Positions 16,511 through 24,771 are shown, numbered from the stretch's first letter. The stretch: 64,000 nt of DNA from Lentisalinibacter orientalis (GCF_040706535.1 NZ_JAPDRJ010000001.1:682001-746000); one strand, 5' to 3'. A program made the numbers and translations. Notes: generated by a model not told the origin, from the letters alone.

Positions 16511-17028
16511 GACGACGCCGTGGTCTTGTGGCTGTCTGCGCCGTCCTCCGCGCCGTGGTCGCCGGGCTCGCTACCGGCGGGGTGCGCGCGTTGTTCATCG
16601 GGCTGGTCACCGCTCTCGCCGGCCGTCGTCGGCTCGCCGGCCGGTGCCTCTTCAGCCTCGGGCGGCGGCGGTGCCGCCGGGTCCGGCACCGGGCGTTCCC
16701 GGTCCTGGTGCTCGGCATCGGCGTGGCCGGTCTCGCCGAAACCGGACTCGTCGTCCTCGCCTTCCTCGTAGTTCAGGTCGGTGGGTTTCGGCTTGGGCTT
16801 CGCGGCCGGCTTGTCCATGAGGGAGGACAGCGGCTGGTTGACCGTCTCCCGCACCTTTGAGAACTCGAGTTCCTCCTCGATCTGGCGCTTCAGCATGCGG
16901 GTCATGCGCCGGGCCTGCCCCACCCAGCTGCCGAGCTTGTTCGCCACCTGCGGCAGCTTCTCGGGCCCCAGCACCAGGAGCCCGATGATGAACAGCAGGA
17001 TGAGTTCGGAAAAACCGACGTCGAACAC
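16507..17028 (-). CDS. tatB: Sec-independent protein translocase TatB
   Basis: The 173-residue protein has the TatB N-terminus MFDVGFSELILLFIIGLLVLGPEKLP, with the membrane helix and the conserved GPE and LP residues, followed by the amphipathic helix with RRMTRMLKRQIEEELEF. The C-terminal 90 residues are an acidic, Pro/Glu/Ala-rich disordered tail, common and variable in TatB. TatB partners TatC in substrate binding. It lies 15 bases downstream of tatA. Confidence 0.95.
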   Translation of the reverse strand: MFDVGFSELILLFIIGLLVLGPEKLPQVANKLGSWVGQARRMTRMLKRQIEEELEFSKVRETVNQPLSSLMDKPAAKPKPKPTDLNYEEGEDDESGFGETGHADAEHQDRERPVPDPAAPPPPEAEEAPAGEPTTAGESGDQPDEQRAHPAGSEPGDHGAEDGADSHKTTASS

Positions 17029-17043
17029 GGCGAGCGCGCAGGG

Positions 17044-17304
17044 TCAGGACTGACCGGTCTTCGAACCGGACTGGCTCTCCGTCGTGCGGGTCTCGTTGTG
17101 AGTCCCGAAGTCCGCGTCCTTCTCCTCGCTGTTCGGGAGGTTCTTCTGCTCGGGCTCCTTGTCGGCATCGTCCATCGCGCTGCGGAAGCCCTTCACGGCC
17201 TCGCCCACGTCGGAACCCATGTTGCGCAGCTTCTTCGTGCCGAAGATCGCGATGACGATCAGCAGCACGATGAGGAGCTGCCAGATACTGATGTTCCCTA
17301 ACAT
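17044..17304 (-). CDS. tatA: Sec-independent protein translocase TatA
   Basis: This 86-residue pore-forming subunit has a single membrane helix (about residues 6-22) ending in the conserved FGTKKL hinge, then an amphipathic helix (GSDVGEAVKGFRSAM) and a short polar tail. It heads the tatABC group and comes 138 bases after dtd on the same strand. Lengths and hinge are standard for the family. Confidence 0.95.
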   Translation of the reverse strand: MLGNISIWQLLIVLLIVIAIFGTKKLRNMGSDVGEAVKGFRSAMDDADKEPEQKNLPNSEEKDADFGTHNETRTTESQSGSKTGQS

Positions 17305-17442
17305 TGCCTAGTCACCCCACAGGCGGTCCTGTGTACGGATTGTGAATGTGCGGCGGCCACGGGGCCACCTCCGAGTGGTGGATGATACGTCAATTCGGCA
17401 ACAGGAAATGTGCGCAGGTTCCCCGATGCCGGAGGCTGCCGT

Positions 17443-17880
17443 TCAGGTCTCCAGCCAGAAGGTCACGGGGCCCCAGTTGACCAGCGATACCCGCATGTCG
17501 GCGCCGAATTCCCCGGTGGCGACGGCACCGTGGGCGGCCCGCGCCCGGGCCACCAGCGCGTCGAACAGGCGCCGGCCCTCCTCGGGCGGCGCCGCCCCCG
17601 TGAAGCTCGCCCGGGTGCCCTTGCGCGTATTGGCGGCCAGAGTGAACTGGGGCACGAGCAGCAGCGCCCCGCCGGTGTCGGCCAGCGAACGGTTCATGCG
17701 ACCCTCGGCATCCGGGAACACCCGGTAACCCAGCAGGCGCTCGGCCAGGCGGGCGGCGTCCCGCTCGTCGTCGCCACGGCGCACTCCTATGAGGACGGCG
17801 AGCCCCTCCCCGATGCTCGCCACCTCGCGCCCGTCCACATGGACGGCGGCTTCCGTGACCCTCTGCAGCAGACCGATCAT
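17443..17880 (-). CDS. dtd: D-aminoacyl-tRNA deacylase
   Basis: The 145-residue enzyme hydrolyses D-aminoacyl-tRNAs, chiefly D-Tyr-tRNA. The family signatures are present: IGLLQRVTEAAVHVDG at the N-terminus, PQFTLAANT for the first active-site segment, and FGADMRVSLVNWGPVTFWL for the cross-subunit Gly-cisPro motif. Most members read NDGPVTF at that place; here Asp is replaced by Trp, although the Gly-Pro itself is kept. Its location before tatA is a common arrangement. The ATG at 17880 is the only start that gives the conserved N-terminus. Confidence 0.93.
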   Translation of the reverse strand: MIGLLQRVTEAAVHVDGREVASIGEGLAVLIGVRRGDDERDAARLAERLLGYRVFPDAEGRMNRSLADTGGALLLVPQFTLAANTRKGTRASFTGAAPPEEGRRLFDALVARARAAHGAVATGEFGADMRVSLVNWGPVTFWLET

Positions 17881-18113
17881 GTCCGGCTTCTTCCCGCGGT
17901 TATCCAGATAATGGCGATGCTGCCTGCCGGTGCTGCTGGCAGTCTACCCCGGTCACCGGCACCCCGCCCTGCGGGCACGCCACCGACCTGCCACGGGGGA
18001 GGAGGACCGCCGCGGCCGCCGCCCACAGGGACGTGGACGGCGGACGCGGCCCTCCTTTCCCACCAGTTCTCCCACTAAAATCCGAAAATACGGCCTATAA
18101 AATAATAAGAGTT

Positions 18114-18150
18114 CCACATAATTTATTTAAACAACAATGTGGGATTTTTT
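18114..18150 (+). terminator. weak hairpin followed by a T tract (possible terminator or attenuator)
   Basis: CCACAT at 18114-18119 pairs with ATGTGG at 18137-18142 around a 17-base AT-rich loop, and six T residues follow at 18145-18150. The stem is short and no gene on the plus strand ends upstream, so it may instead be part of a regulatory region or be fortuitous. Confidence 0.3.
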
Positions 18151-18209
18151 GTTCACCTGGCAATCAGATCCAGATAAGAGTGGTAAATGCCGGCCCGGCA
18201 TACCGAATG

Positions 18210-18238
18210 TTGGCGGTCGGCCCCGCCCGGACTACACT
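18210..18238 (+). promoter_or_regulatory. predicted sigma-70 promoter of the TRAP binding-protein gene
   Basis: TTGGCG at 18210-18215 and TACACT at 18233-18238 are separated by exactly 17 bases. Transcription would begin near 18245, leaving about 20 bases to the ATG. A short hairpin (CCCCG with CGGGG) lies in this leader close to the ribosome site. Confidence 0.55.
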
Positions 18239-18265
18239 CCCCGGAACATCAGCGGGGTTATCGGC

Positions 18266-19381
18266 ATGAAGAGAAGGGATTTCGTTACCGGCATCGGCGC
18301 CGGGGCACTCACCGCGGGTCTGGCAGGCTGCGCCGGCGAACAGTCGGCCGCGCCCGGCGCGGAGTGCGCGGACGGCCCTGTCCGGACCTGGAAGATGGTG
18401 ACGACCTGGCCGCCCAACTTCCCGGGCCTGGGTCGAGGGGCCGCCAACGTGGCGCGGCGCATCGAGGAGGTCTCGGGCGGCCGCATCAAGGTGCACGTCT
18501 ATGCCGCCGGTGAGCTGGTGCCCCCCTTCGAGGTGTTCGATGCCGTCTCCCAGGGTACGGCCGAGCTCGGCCACGGCGCCGCCTATTACTGGAAGGGCAA
18601 GGTCGAGGCAGGCCAGTTCTTCACCGCTATCCCGTTCGGTCTGAACTCCCACGAGATGAACGGGTGGTTGTTCTATGGCGGCGGCATGGACCTGTGGCGG
18701 GAGACCTATGCCCCGTTCAACCTCGTGCCCCACGCCGCGGGCAACACCGGCGTGCAGATGGGCGGCTGGTTCAACAAGCCCATCGAGACCGTCGCCGATC
18801 TCGAGGGCCTGAAGATGCGCATCCCCGGCCTTGGCGGCGAGGTATTGCGCCGGGCCGGCGGCACGCCGGTCAGCCTGCCCGGCGGCGAGATCTTCACCGC
18901 ACTGCAGACCGGCAACATCGACGCCACGGAATGGGTCGGCCCGTACAACGACGTCGCCTTCGGCCTGAACAAGGCGGCCCGCTATTACTACTACCCCGGC
19001 TGGCACGAGCCCGGCCCGACCCTCGAGTGCATCGTCAACAAGGACGCCTGGGACAGCCTGCCGCCGGACCTGCAGGCGGTCATCGCCGTGGCCAGCCAGT
19101 CCGTGAACAACGACATGCGCGCGGAGTTCGCCTACCGGGACGCCGAGGCGCTGCAGACCATCCTCGACGACCCGGACATCGAGGTGCGCCGCTTCCCCCA
19201 GCCGGTGCTGGAGCGCCTGAAGGAAATCACGCGGGAACTCCTCGACGAGATGAGCGCCCGCGACCCGCTGATCGCCAGGATCCGCGCGTCCCAGGAGGCC
19301 TTCCTCGAGCACTCCGCCGTGTTCCAGGGCATCACCGAACGCGCCTACCTGGAGGCCCGCGACGGCCCGGTAGATCTGTAG
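18266..19381 (+). CDS. TRAP transporter substrate-binding lipoprotein, TakP-like, with Tat signal
   Basis: The 371-residue product resembles the 2-oxoacid-binding TRAP protein TakP of Rhodobacter: AAYYWKGK, GNTGVQMGGWFNKPI, LKMRIPGLGGEVLRR, IDATEWVGPYND and YYYYPGWHEPGPT align by eye with its sequence. The signal region starts MKRRDFVTG, a twin-arginine motif, and runs to LAGC at the lipobox, suggesting a Tat-exported lipoprotein. Likely ligands are 2-oxoacids or similar carboxylates, by analogy only. The start at 18266 gives the twin-arginine motif at once; the longer upstream frame crosses the promoter. Its partner genes dctQ and dctM lie downstream on the opposite strand, convergent, which is an atypical TRAP arrangement. 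The stop codon sits inside a REP-like repeat. Confidence 0.88.
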   Translation: MKRRDFVTGIGAGALTAGLAGCAGEQSAAPGAECADGPVRTWKMVTTWPPNFPGLGRGAANVARRIEEVSGGRIKVHVYAAGELVPPFEVFDAVSQGTAELGHGAAYYWKGKVEAGQFFTAIPFGLNSHEMNGWLFYGGGMDLWRETYAPFNLVPHAAGNTGVQMGGWFNKPIETVADLEGLKMRIPGLGGEVLRRAGGTPVSLPGGEIFTALQTGNIDATEWVGPYNDVAFGLNKAARYYYYPGWHEPGPTLECIVNKDAWDSLPPDLQAVIAVASQSVNNDMRAEFAYRDAEALQTILDDPDIEVRRFPQPVLERLKEITRELLDEMSARDPLIARIRASQEAFLEHSAVFQGITERAYLEARDGPVDL

Positions 19382-19383
19382 GA

Positions 19384-19412
19384 GGGCCTTCAGGCCCGAT
19401 TCCTTCTTTTTT
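19384..19412 (+). terminator. probable intrinsic terminator of the TRAP binding-protein gene
   Basis: The palindrome GGGCCTTCAGGCCC (19384-19397) in the left REP-like arm is followed by a T-rich stretch at 19401-19412, the layout of a rho-independent terminator just after the stop codon. Confidence 0.5.
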
Positions 19413-19420
19413 GGCCGCCC

Positions 19421-19476
19421 TGCGGGGGTATCCATCTTGCTCCCGACAAAAGGTCGCGGCGATGGATACCCCCGCA
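19421..19476. repeat. perfect 16-base inverted repeat nested in the REP-like doublet
   Basis: TGCGGGGGTATCCATC at 19421-19436 is exactly complementary to 19461-19476, with a 24-base loop. It would form a strong hairpin independent of the outer REP-like arms. Confidence 0.85.
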
Positions 19477-19570
19477 ACCCGTGTCCGCCCGATGGCGTGC
19501 CAACATCAAGAGAAGGTGATACCGGCCAGCAAGAGTCGGATCGGGCCTGAAGGCCCTCCTACGCGTCTTG

Positions 19571-20944
19571 TCAGCCGTAGATGCGGTCGGGCAGCCAGGT
19601 GACCAGTTCCGGCCACAGCGCCAGCACGCCCAGGGTGGCGAGCTGGATGATCACGAACGGGATCACGCCCCGGTAGATCTGGCCGGTGCGCACCTCGGGT
19701 GGGGCCACGCCGCGCAGGTAGAACAGCGCGAAGCCGAACGGCGGCGTCAGGAACGAGGTCTGCAGGTTGATCGCGATCATCACGCCGAGCCATACCGGGT
19801 CCAGGCCCATGGCCAGCAGTACGGGCCCGACGATGGGCACCACGACGAAGGTGATCTCGATGAAGTCCAGCACGAAGCCCAGCAGGAACATCACCAGCAT
19901 CACCACGACGACCGCACCGAAGACGCCCCCCGGCAGGCCGCCGAGGATTTCCGCTACGGCGTCGTCGCCGCCGTAGCCGCGGAACACCACCGAGAACACC
20001 GAGGCGCCGATCAGGATCAGGAACACCATGCTGCTCACCCGCACGGTGCCTTCCATGATCTCGCGCAGCCGTGGCAGGTCCAGCTGGCGGCGGCCGAGTG
20101 CGAGCAGCATGGCGCCCATCGCGCCCACCGCCGCGGCCTCGGTGGGCGTGGCGATGCCCGCCAGGATGGAGCCGAGCACGGCCAGGATCAGCCCGAGCGG
20201 CGGCAGCAGCGCCCGGAATATCCGGCCTCCCAGGTGTTCGCCGCCGCCCTCCACCTCGTCGGGCGCCGGCATGGATTCCGGCCGCAGCAGTGCGGTCGCC
20301 GCCACGTAGGCGACGTACAGTGCCACCAGCAGCAGCCCCGGCACGAGCGCGCCGGCGAACAGGTCGCCTACCGATACGGTCTCCGGCGAGAAGATGCCCT
20401 GTTCCAGCTGCGCTTCCTGATACGCGGACGACAGCACGTCGCCGAGCAGCACCAGGATGATGGACGGCGGGATGATCTGGCCGAGCGTGCCGGAGGCGCA
20501 GATGGTGCCGCAGGCCACCGACGGCGAGTAGCCCCGCTTCAGCATGGTCGGCAGGGAGAGCAGCCCCATGGTCACCACCGTCGCGCCCACGATGCCCGTG
20601 CTGGCCGCCAGCAGCATGCCGACGAGGGTGACCGAGATGCCGAGCCCCCCGCGTAGCCGGCCGAACAGCGCCGACAGCGTGTCGAGCAGTTCCTCGGCGA
20701 TGCGGGCGCGCTCCAGCGTGATGCCCATGAACACGAACAGCGGCACCGCCACCAGGGTCTCGTTGCCCATGATGCCGTAGAGCCGGTTCGGGATGCTGGA
20801 CAGGAAGGCCGCGTCGAAGACGCCGGCTGCAGCGCCGATGCCGGCGAAGAGGAGCGCGGTGCCGCCCAGGGTGAACGCCACCGGGAATCCGGCCAGCAGC
20901 ACCAGGATCACGGCGAGGAAGAGCAGCGCAGACATCCACTCCAT
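19571..20944 (-). CDS. dctM: TRAP transporter large permease DctM
   Basis: The 457-residue membrane protein is the TRAP large subunit that carries substrate with sodium. Its signatures include NRLYGIMGNETLVAVPLFVFMG region motifs, GLLSLPTMLKRGYSPSVACG, SGTLGQIIPPSIILVL, ATPTEAAAVGAMGAM, and the C-terminal TPPFGFALFYLRG. About 12 helices are expected. It follows dctQ by 3 bases. The hydrophilic loop around residues 225-240 is a little longer than in many homologues. The substrate is set by the binding protein encoded convergently at 18266. Confidence 0.94.
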   Translation of the reverse strand: MEWMSALLFLAVILVLLAGFPVAFTLGGTALLFAGIGAAAGVFDAAFLSSIPNRLYGIMGNETLVAVPLFVFMGITLERARIAEELLDTLSALFGRLRGGLGISVTLVGMLLAASTGIVGATVVTMGLLSLPTMLKRGYSPSVACGTICASGTLGQIIPPSIILVLLGDVLSSAYQEAQLEQGIFSPETVSVGDLFAGALVPGLLLVALYVAYVAATALLRPESMPAPDEVEGGGEHLGGRIFRALLPPLGLILAVLGSILAGIATPTEAAAVGAMGAMLLALGRRQLDLPRLREIMEGTVRVSSMVFLILIGASVFSVVFRGYGGDDAVAEILGGLPGGVFGAVVVVMLVMFLLGFVLDFIEITFVVVPIVGPVLLAMGLDPVWLGVMIAINLQTSFLTPPFGFALFYLRGVAPPEVRTGQIYRGVIPFVIIQLATLGVLALWPELVTWLPDRIYG

Positions 20945-20947
20945 CGC

Positions 20948-21526
20948 TCAGCCCCGTATGTCTTCGCTGTCGCCGTCCACGGCCGGCACCCGATAGCCGC
21001 GGGACAGGGTCAGCGCGGAGCGCAGCAACAGGGCGACCGCCTGCAGGGCCACCGCCGCCGGCATCACCAGCAGGCAGCTCTTCAGCAGCGGTGTCCAGGG
21101 ATACGGCAGACCGCCGGCCTCACGGGACGACTCGCGGATGCGCCAGGACGTCTCGACGTAGTCCCACGACTGCCACAGGAAGAACACCATGAGCGGCAGC
21201 AGGAGCAGCAGCACGCCGGCGATATCCACCATCGCCTTGCCCCGCCCGGACAGGCCCCGGTAGAACACGTCCACGCGCACGTGCTGGTCCTGCTCGAGCG
21301 TGTAGGCCGCACCCAGCATGAACACGGCCGCGTGCATCCAGGTGATGCTCTCCTGCAGCCAGATGAAGCCGGCGTCGAAGACATAGCGCAGCACCACGAC
21401 CAGGAACGTCACCAGCACCATCACCAGCGTGAGCCAGGAGACCGCGCGGCCGGTCGCCGCGCTCACCCGGTCGAGCGCGCGGCCCAGAGTCGCCAGGGTG
21501 GCAACGGTCGCCGCCCGGTCACTCAT
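20948..21526 (-). CDS. dctQ: TRAP transporter small permease DctQ
   Basis: The 192-residue protein has four membrane helices and the DctQ pattern FLVVVLRYVFDAGFIWLQE, followed by HAAVFMLGAAYTLEQDQHVRVDVFY. DctQ is the small membrane subunit that complexes with DctM. Its start overlaps the 3' end of the upstream TPR gene by 8 bases, and dctM follows after 3 bases. Confidence 0.93.
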   Translation of the reverse strand: MSDRAATVATLATLGRALDRVSAATGRAVSWLTLVMVLVTFLVVVLRYVFDAGFIWLQESITWMHAAVFMLGAAYTLEQDQHVRVDVFYRGLSGRGKAMVDIAGVLLLLLPLMVFFLWQSWDYVETSWRIRESSREAGGLPYPWTPLLKSCLLVMPAAVALQAVALLLRSALTLSRGYRVPAVDGDSEDIRG

Positions 21527-21854
21527 CCGCGCCGCCCGCCTTCTCGATGCGGCGCAGGAAGACCTGCATCTCCTTCGCCGCCTGCTTGTCGCCCCGCTCC
21601 TCGGCCACGGCGATACCGCGCCGGTAGGCGGCCGCCGCCGCCCCGGCGTCGCCGGTATCGGTGAGCGCCCGGCCCAGCAGCTTCCAGGCGGCGGAATAGC
21701 CGGGGTCGAGCGCCACCGCCCGCTCGAGATGGGGCACGGCCTCCGCCGGTTCGGCGGCGGCCAGCCACTCGTTGCCCAGGGAATAACGCAGCAGCGCGTC
21801 CTCCCGACCGCTGTCGAGCAGCTTCTGCAATGCCTGCAGCCGATCGCCCGCCAT
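21519..21854 (-). CDS. small tetratricopeptide-repeat protein
   Basis: The 111-residue cytoplasmic protein contains two to three TPR units (RYSLGNEWLAAAEPAEAVPH region, AVALDPGYSAAWKLLGRALTD region, and AAYRRGIAVAEERGDKQAAKEM region). It is a protein-interaction module with no catalytic motif. Its ATG at 21854 overlaps the trkH stop by one base (TGATG). A longer frame with a Gly/Asp-rich lead exists, but would overlap trkH. No function in potassium or TRAP transport is implied beyond position. Confidence 0.8.
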   Translation of the reverse strand: MAGDRLQALQKLLDSGREDALLRYSLGNEWLAAAEPAEAVPHLERAVALDPGYSAAWKLLGRALTDTGDAGAAAAAYRRGIAVAEERGDKQAAKEMQVFLRRIEKAGGADE

Positions 21855-23305
21855 CAGCGCCTCCAGAATATCGGCGTCACCAGCACGAGCAGGGTGAATA
21901 TCTCCAGCCGCCCCATCACCATCGCGAGGATCGCCACCCACTTGCCCAGCGTGGGCACCGTCATGAAGCCGCTGGCCACGTCGCCCAGCCCGGGGCCGAG
22001 ATTATTCAGCACCGCCGCCACCGCCGAGAAAGCCGTTACCTGGTCCAGTCCCGTGGAGAGCATCAGCATCATCATCACGGCGAACACGACGACGTACACC
22101 GAGAAGAAGCCCCACACCGCCTCGATCACCCGGGCCTGCACCGCTCTCGGCCCGAGCTTCACCGGGATCTCGGCACTGGGATGCACCAGCCGCGCGATCT
22201 CGCGCACACCCTGCTTGTAGATGAGCAGCCAGCGGATCACCTTCATGCCGCCGGCCGTGGAGCCGGCGCAGCCGCCGACGAAGCTCGCGAAGATCAGCAG
22301 CACCGGCAGGGCACCGGGCCAGGCCGAATAGTTGGCGGTGGTGAACCCGGTGGTGGTCGCGATGGAGACCGCCTGGAACAGTCCGTGTTCCGCGGCCTGC
22401 AGCGGGCTCTCGTAGGTGCCCCGCAGCGCGAGCACCACGACGATAGTCGCCACCAGCATCATCAGGATGAACGAGTAGGCCCGGAACTCCGGGTCCTTGA
22501 AGTAGTGCGCGACGCTGCTGTAGCGCCAGGCGAAGAAATGCAGCGAGAAGTTGATGCCGGCCAGGAACATGAACACCACGGCAATGAGGTTGATCGTGGT
22601 GGACTGGAAATGCCCGATGCTGAGATCGTGGGTGGAGAAGCCGCCGATCGCCACCGTGCTGAAGCTGTGGCACAGCGCGTCGAACACGCTCATGCCGGCT
22701 GCCCAGTAGGAAGCCGCGCAGATGATGGTGAAGCCGAGGTACAGATACCACAGCGCCTTCGCGGTCTCGGTGATGCGCGGCGTGAGCTTGGTGTCCTTGA
22801 TCGGGCCCGGCGTCTCGGCCCGGTAGAGCTGCATGCCGCCGACGCCGAGCATGGGCAGGATGGCCACCGCCAGCACGATGATGCCCATGCCGCCGAGCCA
22901 CTGCAGCTGCTGGCGGTACCACAGGATCGAGCGCGGCAGGGCGTCGAGCCCGGTCAGCACAGTCGCGCCGGTGGTCGTCAGCCCGGACATGGATTCGAAC
23001 ACGGCGTCCGTGAACGACATCGTGGGCACGTCGGAGAAATACAGCGGCGCGGCGCCGAACGTGCCAAGCACCAGCCAGAAAGAAGCCACCACCAGGAAGC
23101 CGTCCCGCAGCCTGAGGTCGGCCCGGGCGTCGCGGACCGGCAGCCAGAGGAAGAAGCCCGCTGCCAGGTTGAGGAGAAAACCCTCGACGAACGCCAGCCA
23201 GCCACCGTCGCCGTAGATCAGCGAGACGACCACCGGCGGCAGCATCGTCACGCTGAACATCATCAGCAGCAGGCCGAGGATGCGCTGGACGACGACCCGG
23301 TTCAT
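21854..23305 (-). CDS. trkH: Trk-type potassium uptake protein TrkH/TrkG
   Basis: TrkH is the potassium-conducting membrane subunit, gated by TrkA. The 483-residue product shows the repeated pore-loop signatures, including SMSGLTTTGATVL for the first pore, FSTVAIGGFSTHD for the second, SIATTTGFTTANYSAWP for the third and NNLGPGLG for the fourth, plus GGCAGSTAGGMKVIR. Length and topology fit. It follows trkA by 52 bases and precedes the TPR gene. Confidence 0.96.
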   Translation of the reverse strand: MNRVVVQRILGLLLMMFSVTMLPPVVVSLIYGDGGWLAFVEGFLLNLAAGFFLWLPVRDARADLRLRDGFLVVASFWLVLGTFGAAPLYFSDVPTMSFTDAVFESMSGLTTTGATVLTGLDALPRSILWYRQQLQWLGGMGIIVLAVAILPMLGVGGMQLYRAETPGPIKDTKLTPRITETAKALWYLYLGFTIICAASYWAAGMSVFDALCHSFSTVAIGGFSTHDLSIGHFQSTTINLIAVVFMFLAGINFSLHFFAWRYSSVAHYFKDPEFRAYSFILMMLVATIVVVLALRGTYESPLQAAEHGLFQAVSIATTTGFTTANYSAWPGALPVLLIFASFVGGCAGSTAGGMKVIRWLLIYKQGVREIARLVHPSAEIPVKLGPRAVQARVIEAVWGFFSVYVVVFAVMMMLMLSTGLDQVTAFSAVAAVLNNLGPGLGDVASGFMTVPTLGKWVAILAMVMGRLEIFTLLVLVTPIFWRR

Positions 23306-23357
23306 CGCTCCGCCGATCCCCGCCGCTGGCTGTGACTCGCAGAGACGGCCATACCGG

Positions 23358-24734
23358 TCAGACGAAGGAGACGCCGACCTGGAATAATTCCTCCACTTCC
23401 TCGATGCGGCGCCGGTCCGTCATGAAGAGAATCACGTGGTCGTCGGCCTGCACTTCGGTGTCGTGATGGGCGAAGATCACCTGGTCGTCCCGAACCAGCG
23501 CGGCGATGGTCGTGCCGCGCGGTATCGGGATGTCCTCGATCTTGCGGCCCACCACCTTCGAGTTCTCCGGCGAGCCGTGTGCGACGGCCTCGATGGCCTC
23601 GGCGGCGCCGCGGCGCATCGAATGCACCTTCACCACGTCGCCGCGGCGTACGTGTGCCAGCAGCGAGCCGATGGTGACCTGCTGGGGCGAGATGGCGATG
23701 TCGATGGTGCCGGCCTCCACCAGTTCGGCGTAGGAGGGCCGGTTGATGAGCGCCATCACCTTGTGCGCGCCCAGCCGCTTGGCCAGCATCGCCGACAGGA
23801 TGTTCGCCTCCTCCGCATTGGTGAGCGCGCAGAAGACGTCGGTGGAGTCGATGTTCTCCTCGAGCAGCAGCTCCTCGTCGGCAGCGTCGCCCACCAGCAC
23901 GATGGCCTTGGCCAGCTGCTCGGAGATGCGCCGCGCCCGCTCCGGGTTGCGTTCGATGATCTTCACCTGGTTGGTCTGCTCCAGCGCCATGGCGAGACGG
24001 AAACCGATGTTGCCGCCGCCGGCGATGACCACCCGGCGGATGGGGTCGTCCAGCTTGCGCATCTCGCTCATGAAAACGCGGATGTCCTTGCGCGCCGCCA
24101 GGAAGAAGACCTCGTCGCCCTCGCGGATCACCGTGTCGCCGTCCGGCATGACGCTCTGGCCGTCCCGGTAGATGGCCGCGATGCGGGCCTCCGTGTTCGG
24201 GATGTGCTCCTTCATGTTCTTCAGCTGCTGGCCCACCAGCAGCCCGTCCCGGTCGGCCCTGGCGCCCACCAGCCGCACCCGGCCGTCGGCGAACTCCAGC
24301 ACCTGCAGCGCGCCCGGATAGAGGATGAGCTGCTCCACGTATTCGCAGACCAGCTGCTCCGGGCTGATCAGAACGTCCACCGGCAGGGACTCCTGGCTGA
24401 ACAGCTTCTTCGCGTTCATGTATTCCGCCGCGCGGATGCGGGCGATCTTGGTCGGCGTGTGATACAGGGTGTAGGCGATCTGACAGGCGATCATGTTGGT
24501 CTCGTCGCTGTCAGTGAGCGCGATGAGGATGTCGGCGTCGCTCGCGCCGGCCCGGGTGAGCACGTCCGGATACGCGGCATGGCCCACGACGGTGCGGATG
24601 TCGAGGCGGTCCTGCAGCTCGCGCAGCACTTCCGGGCTGCGGTCGACGACCGTGACCTCGTTGGCCTCCTCCCGGGAGAGGTGATAGGCAGCCGAGGATC
24701 CGACCTGCCCTGCGCCGAGTATGAGTATCTTCAT
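23358..24734 (-). CDS. trkA: Trk potassium transport NAD-binding protein TrkA
   Basis: TrkA is the cytosolic regulatory ring of the Trk system. The 458-residue product holds two RCK-N domains, each with a Rossmann motif (GAGQVGSSAAYHLS at residues 7-20 and GGGNIGFRLAMALE near 239), and two RCK-C domains. The second Rossmann ends in the conserved acidic dinucleotide site VKIIERNPERAR. It lies 37 bases downstream of uvrD and 52 bases ahead of trkH, so uptake subunits are co-directional. Confidence 0.96.
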   Translation of the reverse strand: MKILILGAGQVGSSAAYHLSREEANEVTVVDRSPEVLRELQDRLDIRTVVGHAAYPDVLTRAGASDADILIALTDSDETNMIACQIAYTLYHTPTKIARIRAAEYMNAKKLFSQESLPVDVLISPEQLVCEYVEQLILYPGALQVLEFADGRVRLVGARADRDGLLVGQQLKNMKEHIPNTEARIAAIYRDGQSVMPDGDTVIREGDEVFFLAARKDIRVFMSEMRKLDDPIRRVVIAGGGNIGFRLAMALEQTNQVKIIERNPERARRISEQLAKAIVLVGDAADEELLLEENIDSTDVFCALTNAEEANILSAMLAKRLGAHKVMALINRPSYAELVEAGTIDIAISPQQVTIGSLLAHVRRGDVVKVHSMRRGAAEAIEAVAHGSPENSKVVGRKIEDIPIPRGTTIAALVRDDQVIFAHHDTEVQADDHVILFMTDRRRIEEVEELFQVGVSFV

Positions 24735-24771
24735 GTTCTTGCCGGCTTTCGGCCCGCGACCGGGAGCCAGT

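Larger units (their letters stand above)
17881..18265. other. dtd-takP divergent intergenic region with an AT-rich island
   Basis: This 385-base gap separates the divergent dtd and TRAP binding-protein genes. The first 170 bases are GC-rich with no convincing ORF. Bases about 18075-18155 form a sharply AT-rich island, unlike anything else in the window, containing an imperfect hairpin. The last 60 bases hold a good sigma-70 promoter for the TRAP gene. Confidence 0.7.
19378..19562. repeat. REP-like inverted doublet between convergent TRAP genes
   Basis: A 23-base sequence at 19378-19400, beginning GTAG and containing the palindrome GGGCCTTCAGGCCC, recurs as a perfect reverse complement at 19540-19562, so the GTAG ends point outward. 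The GTAG head plus internal palindrome is the hallmark of REP sequences mobilised by RAYT transposases, and two inverted copies form a REPIN/BIME-like unit. A second, unrelated perfect inverted repeat lies between them. The left copy contains the stop codon of the TRAP binding-protein gene, and the right copy ends 8 bases from the dctM stop. No RAYT gene is in the window. Confidence 0.75.
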
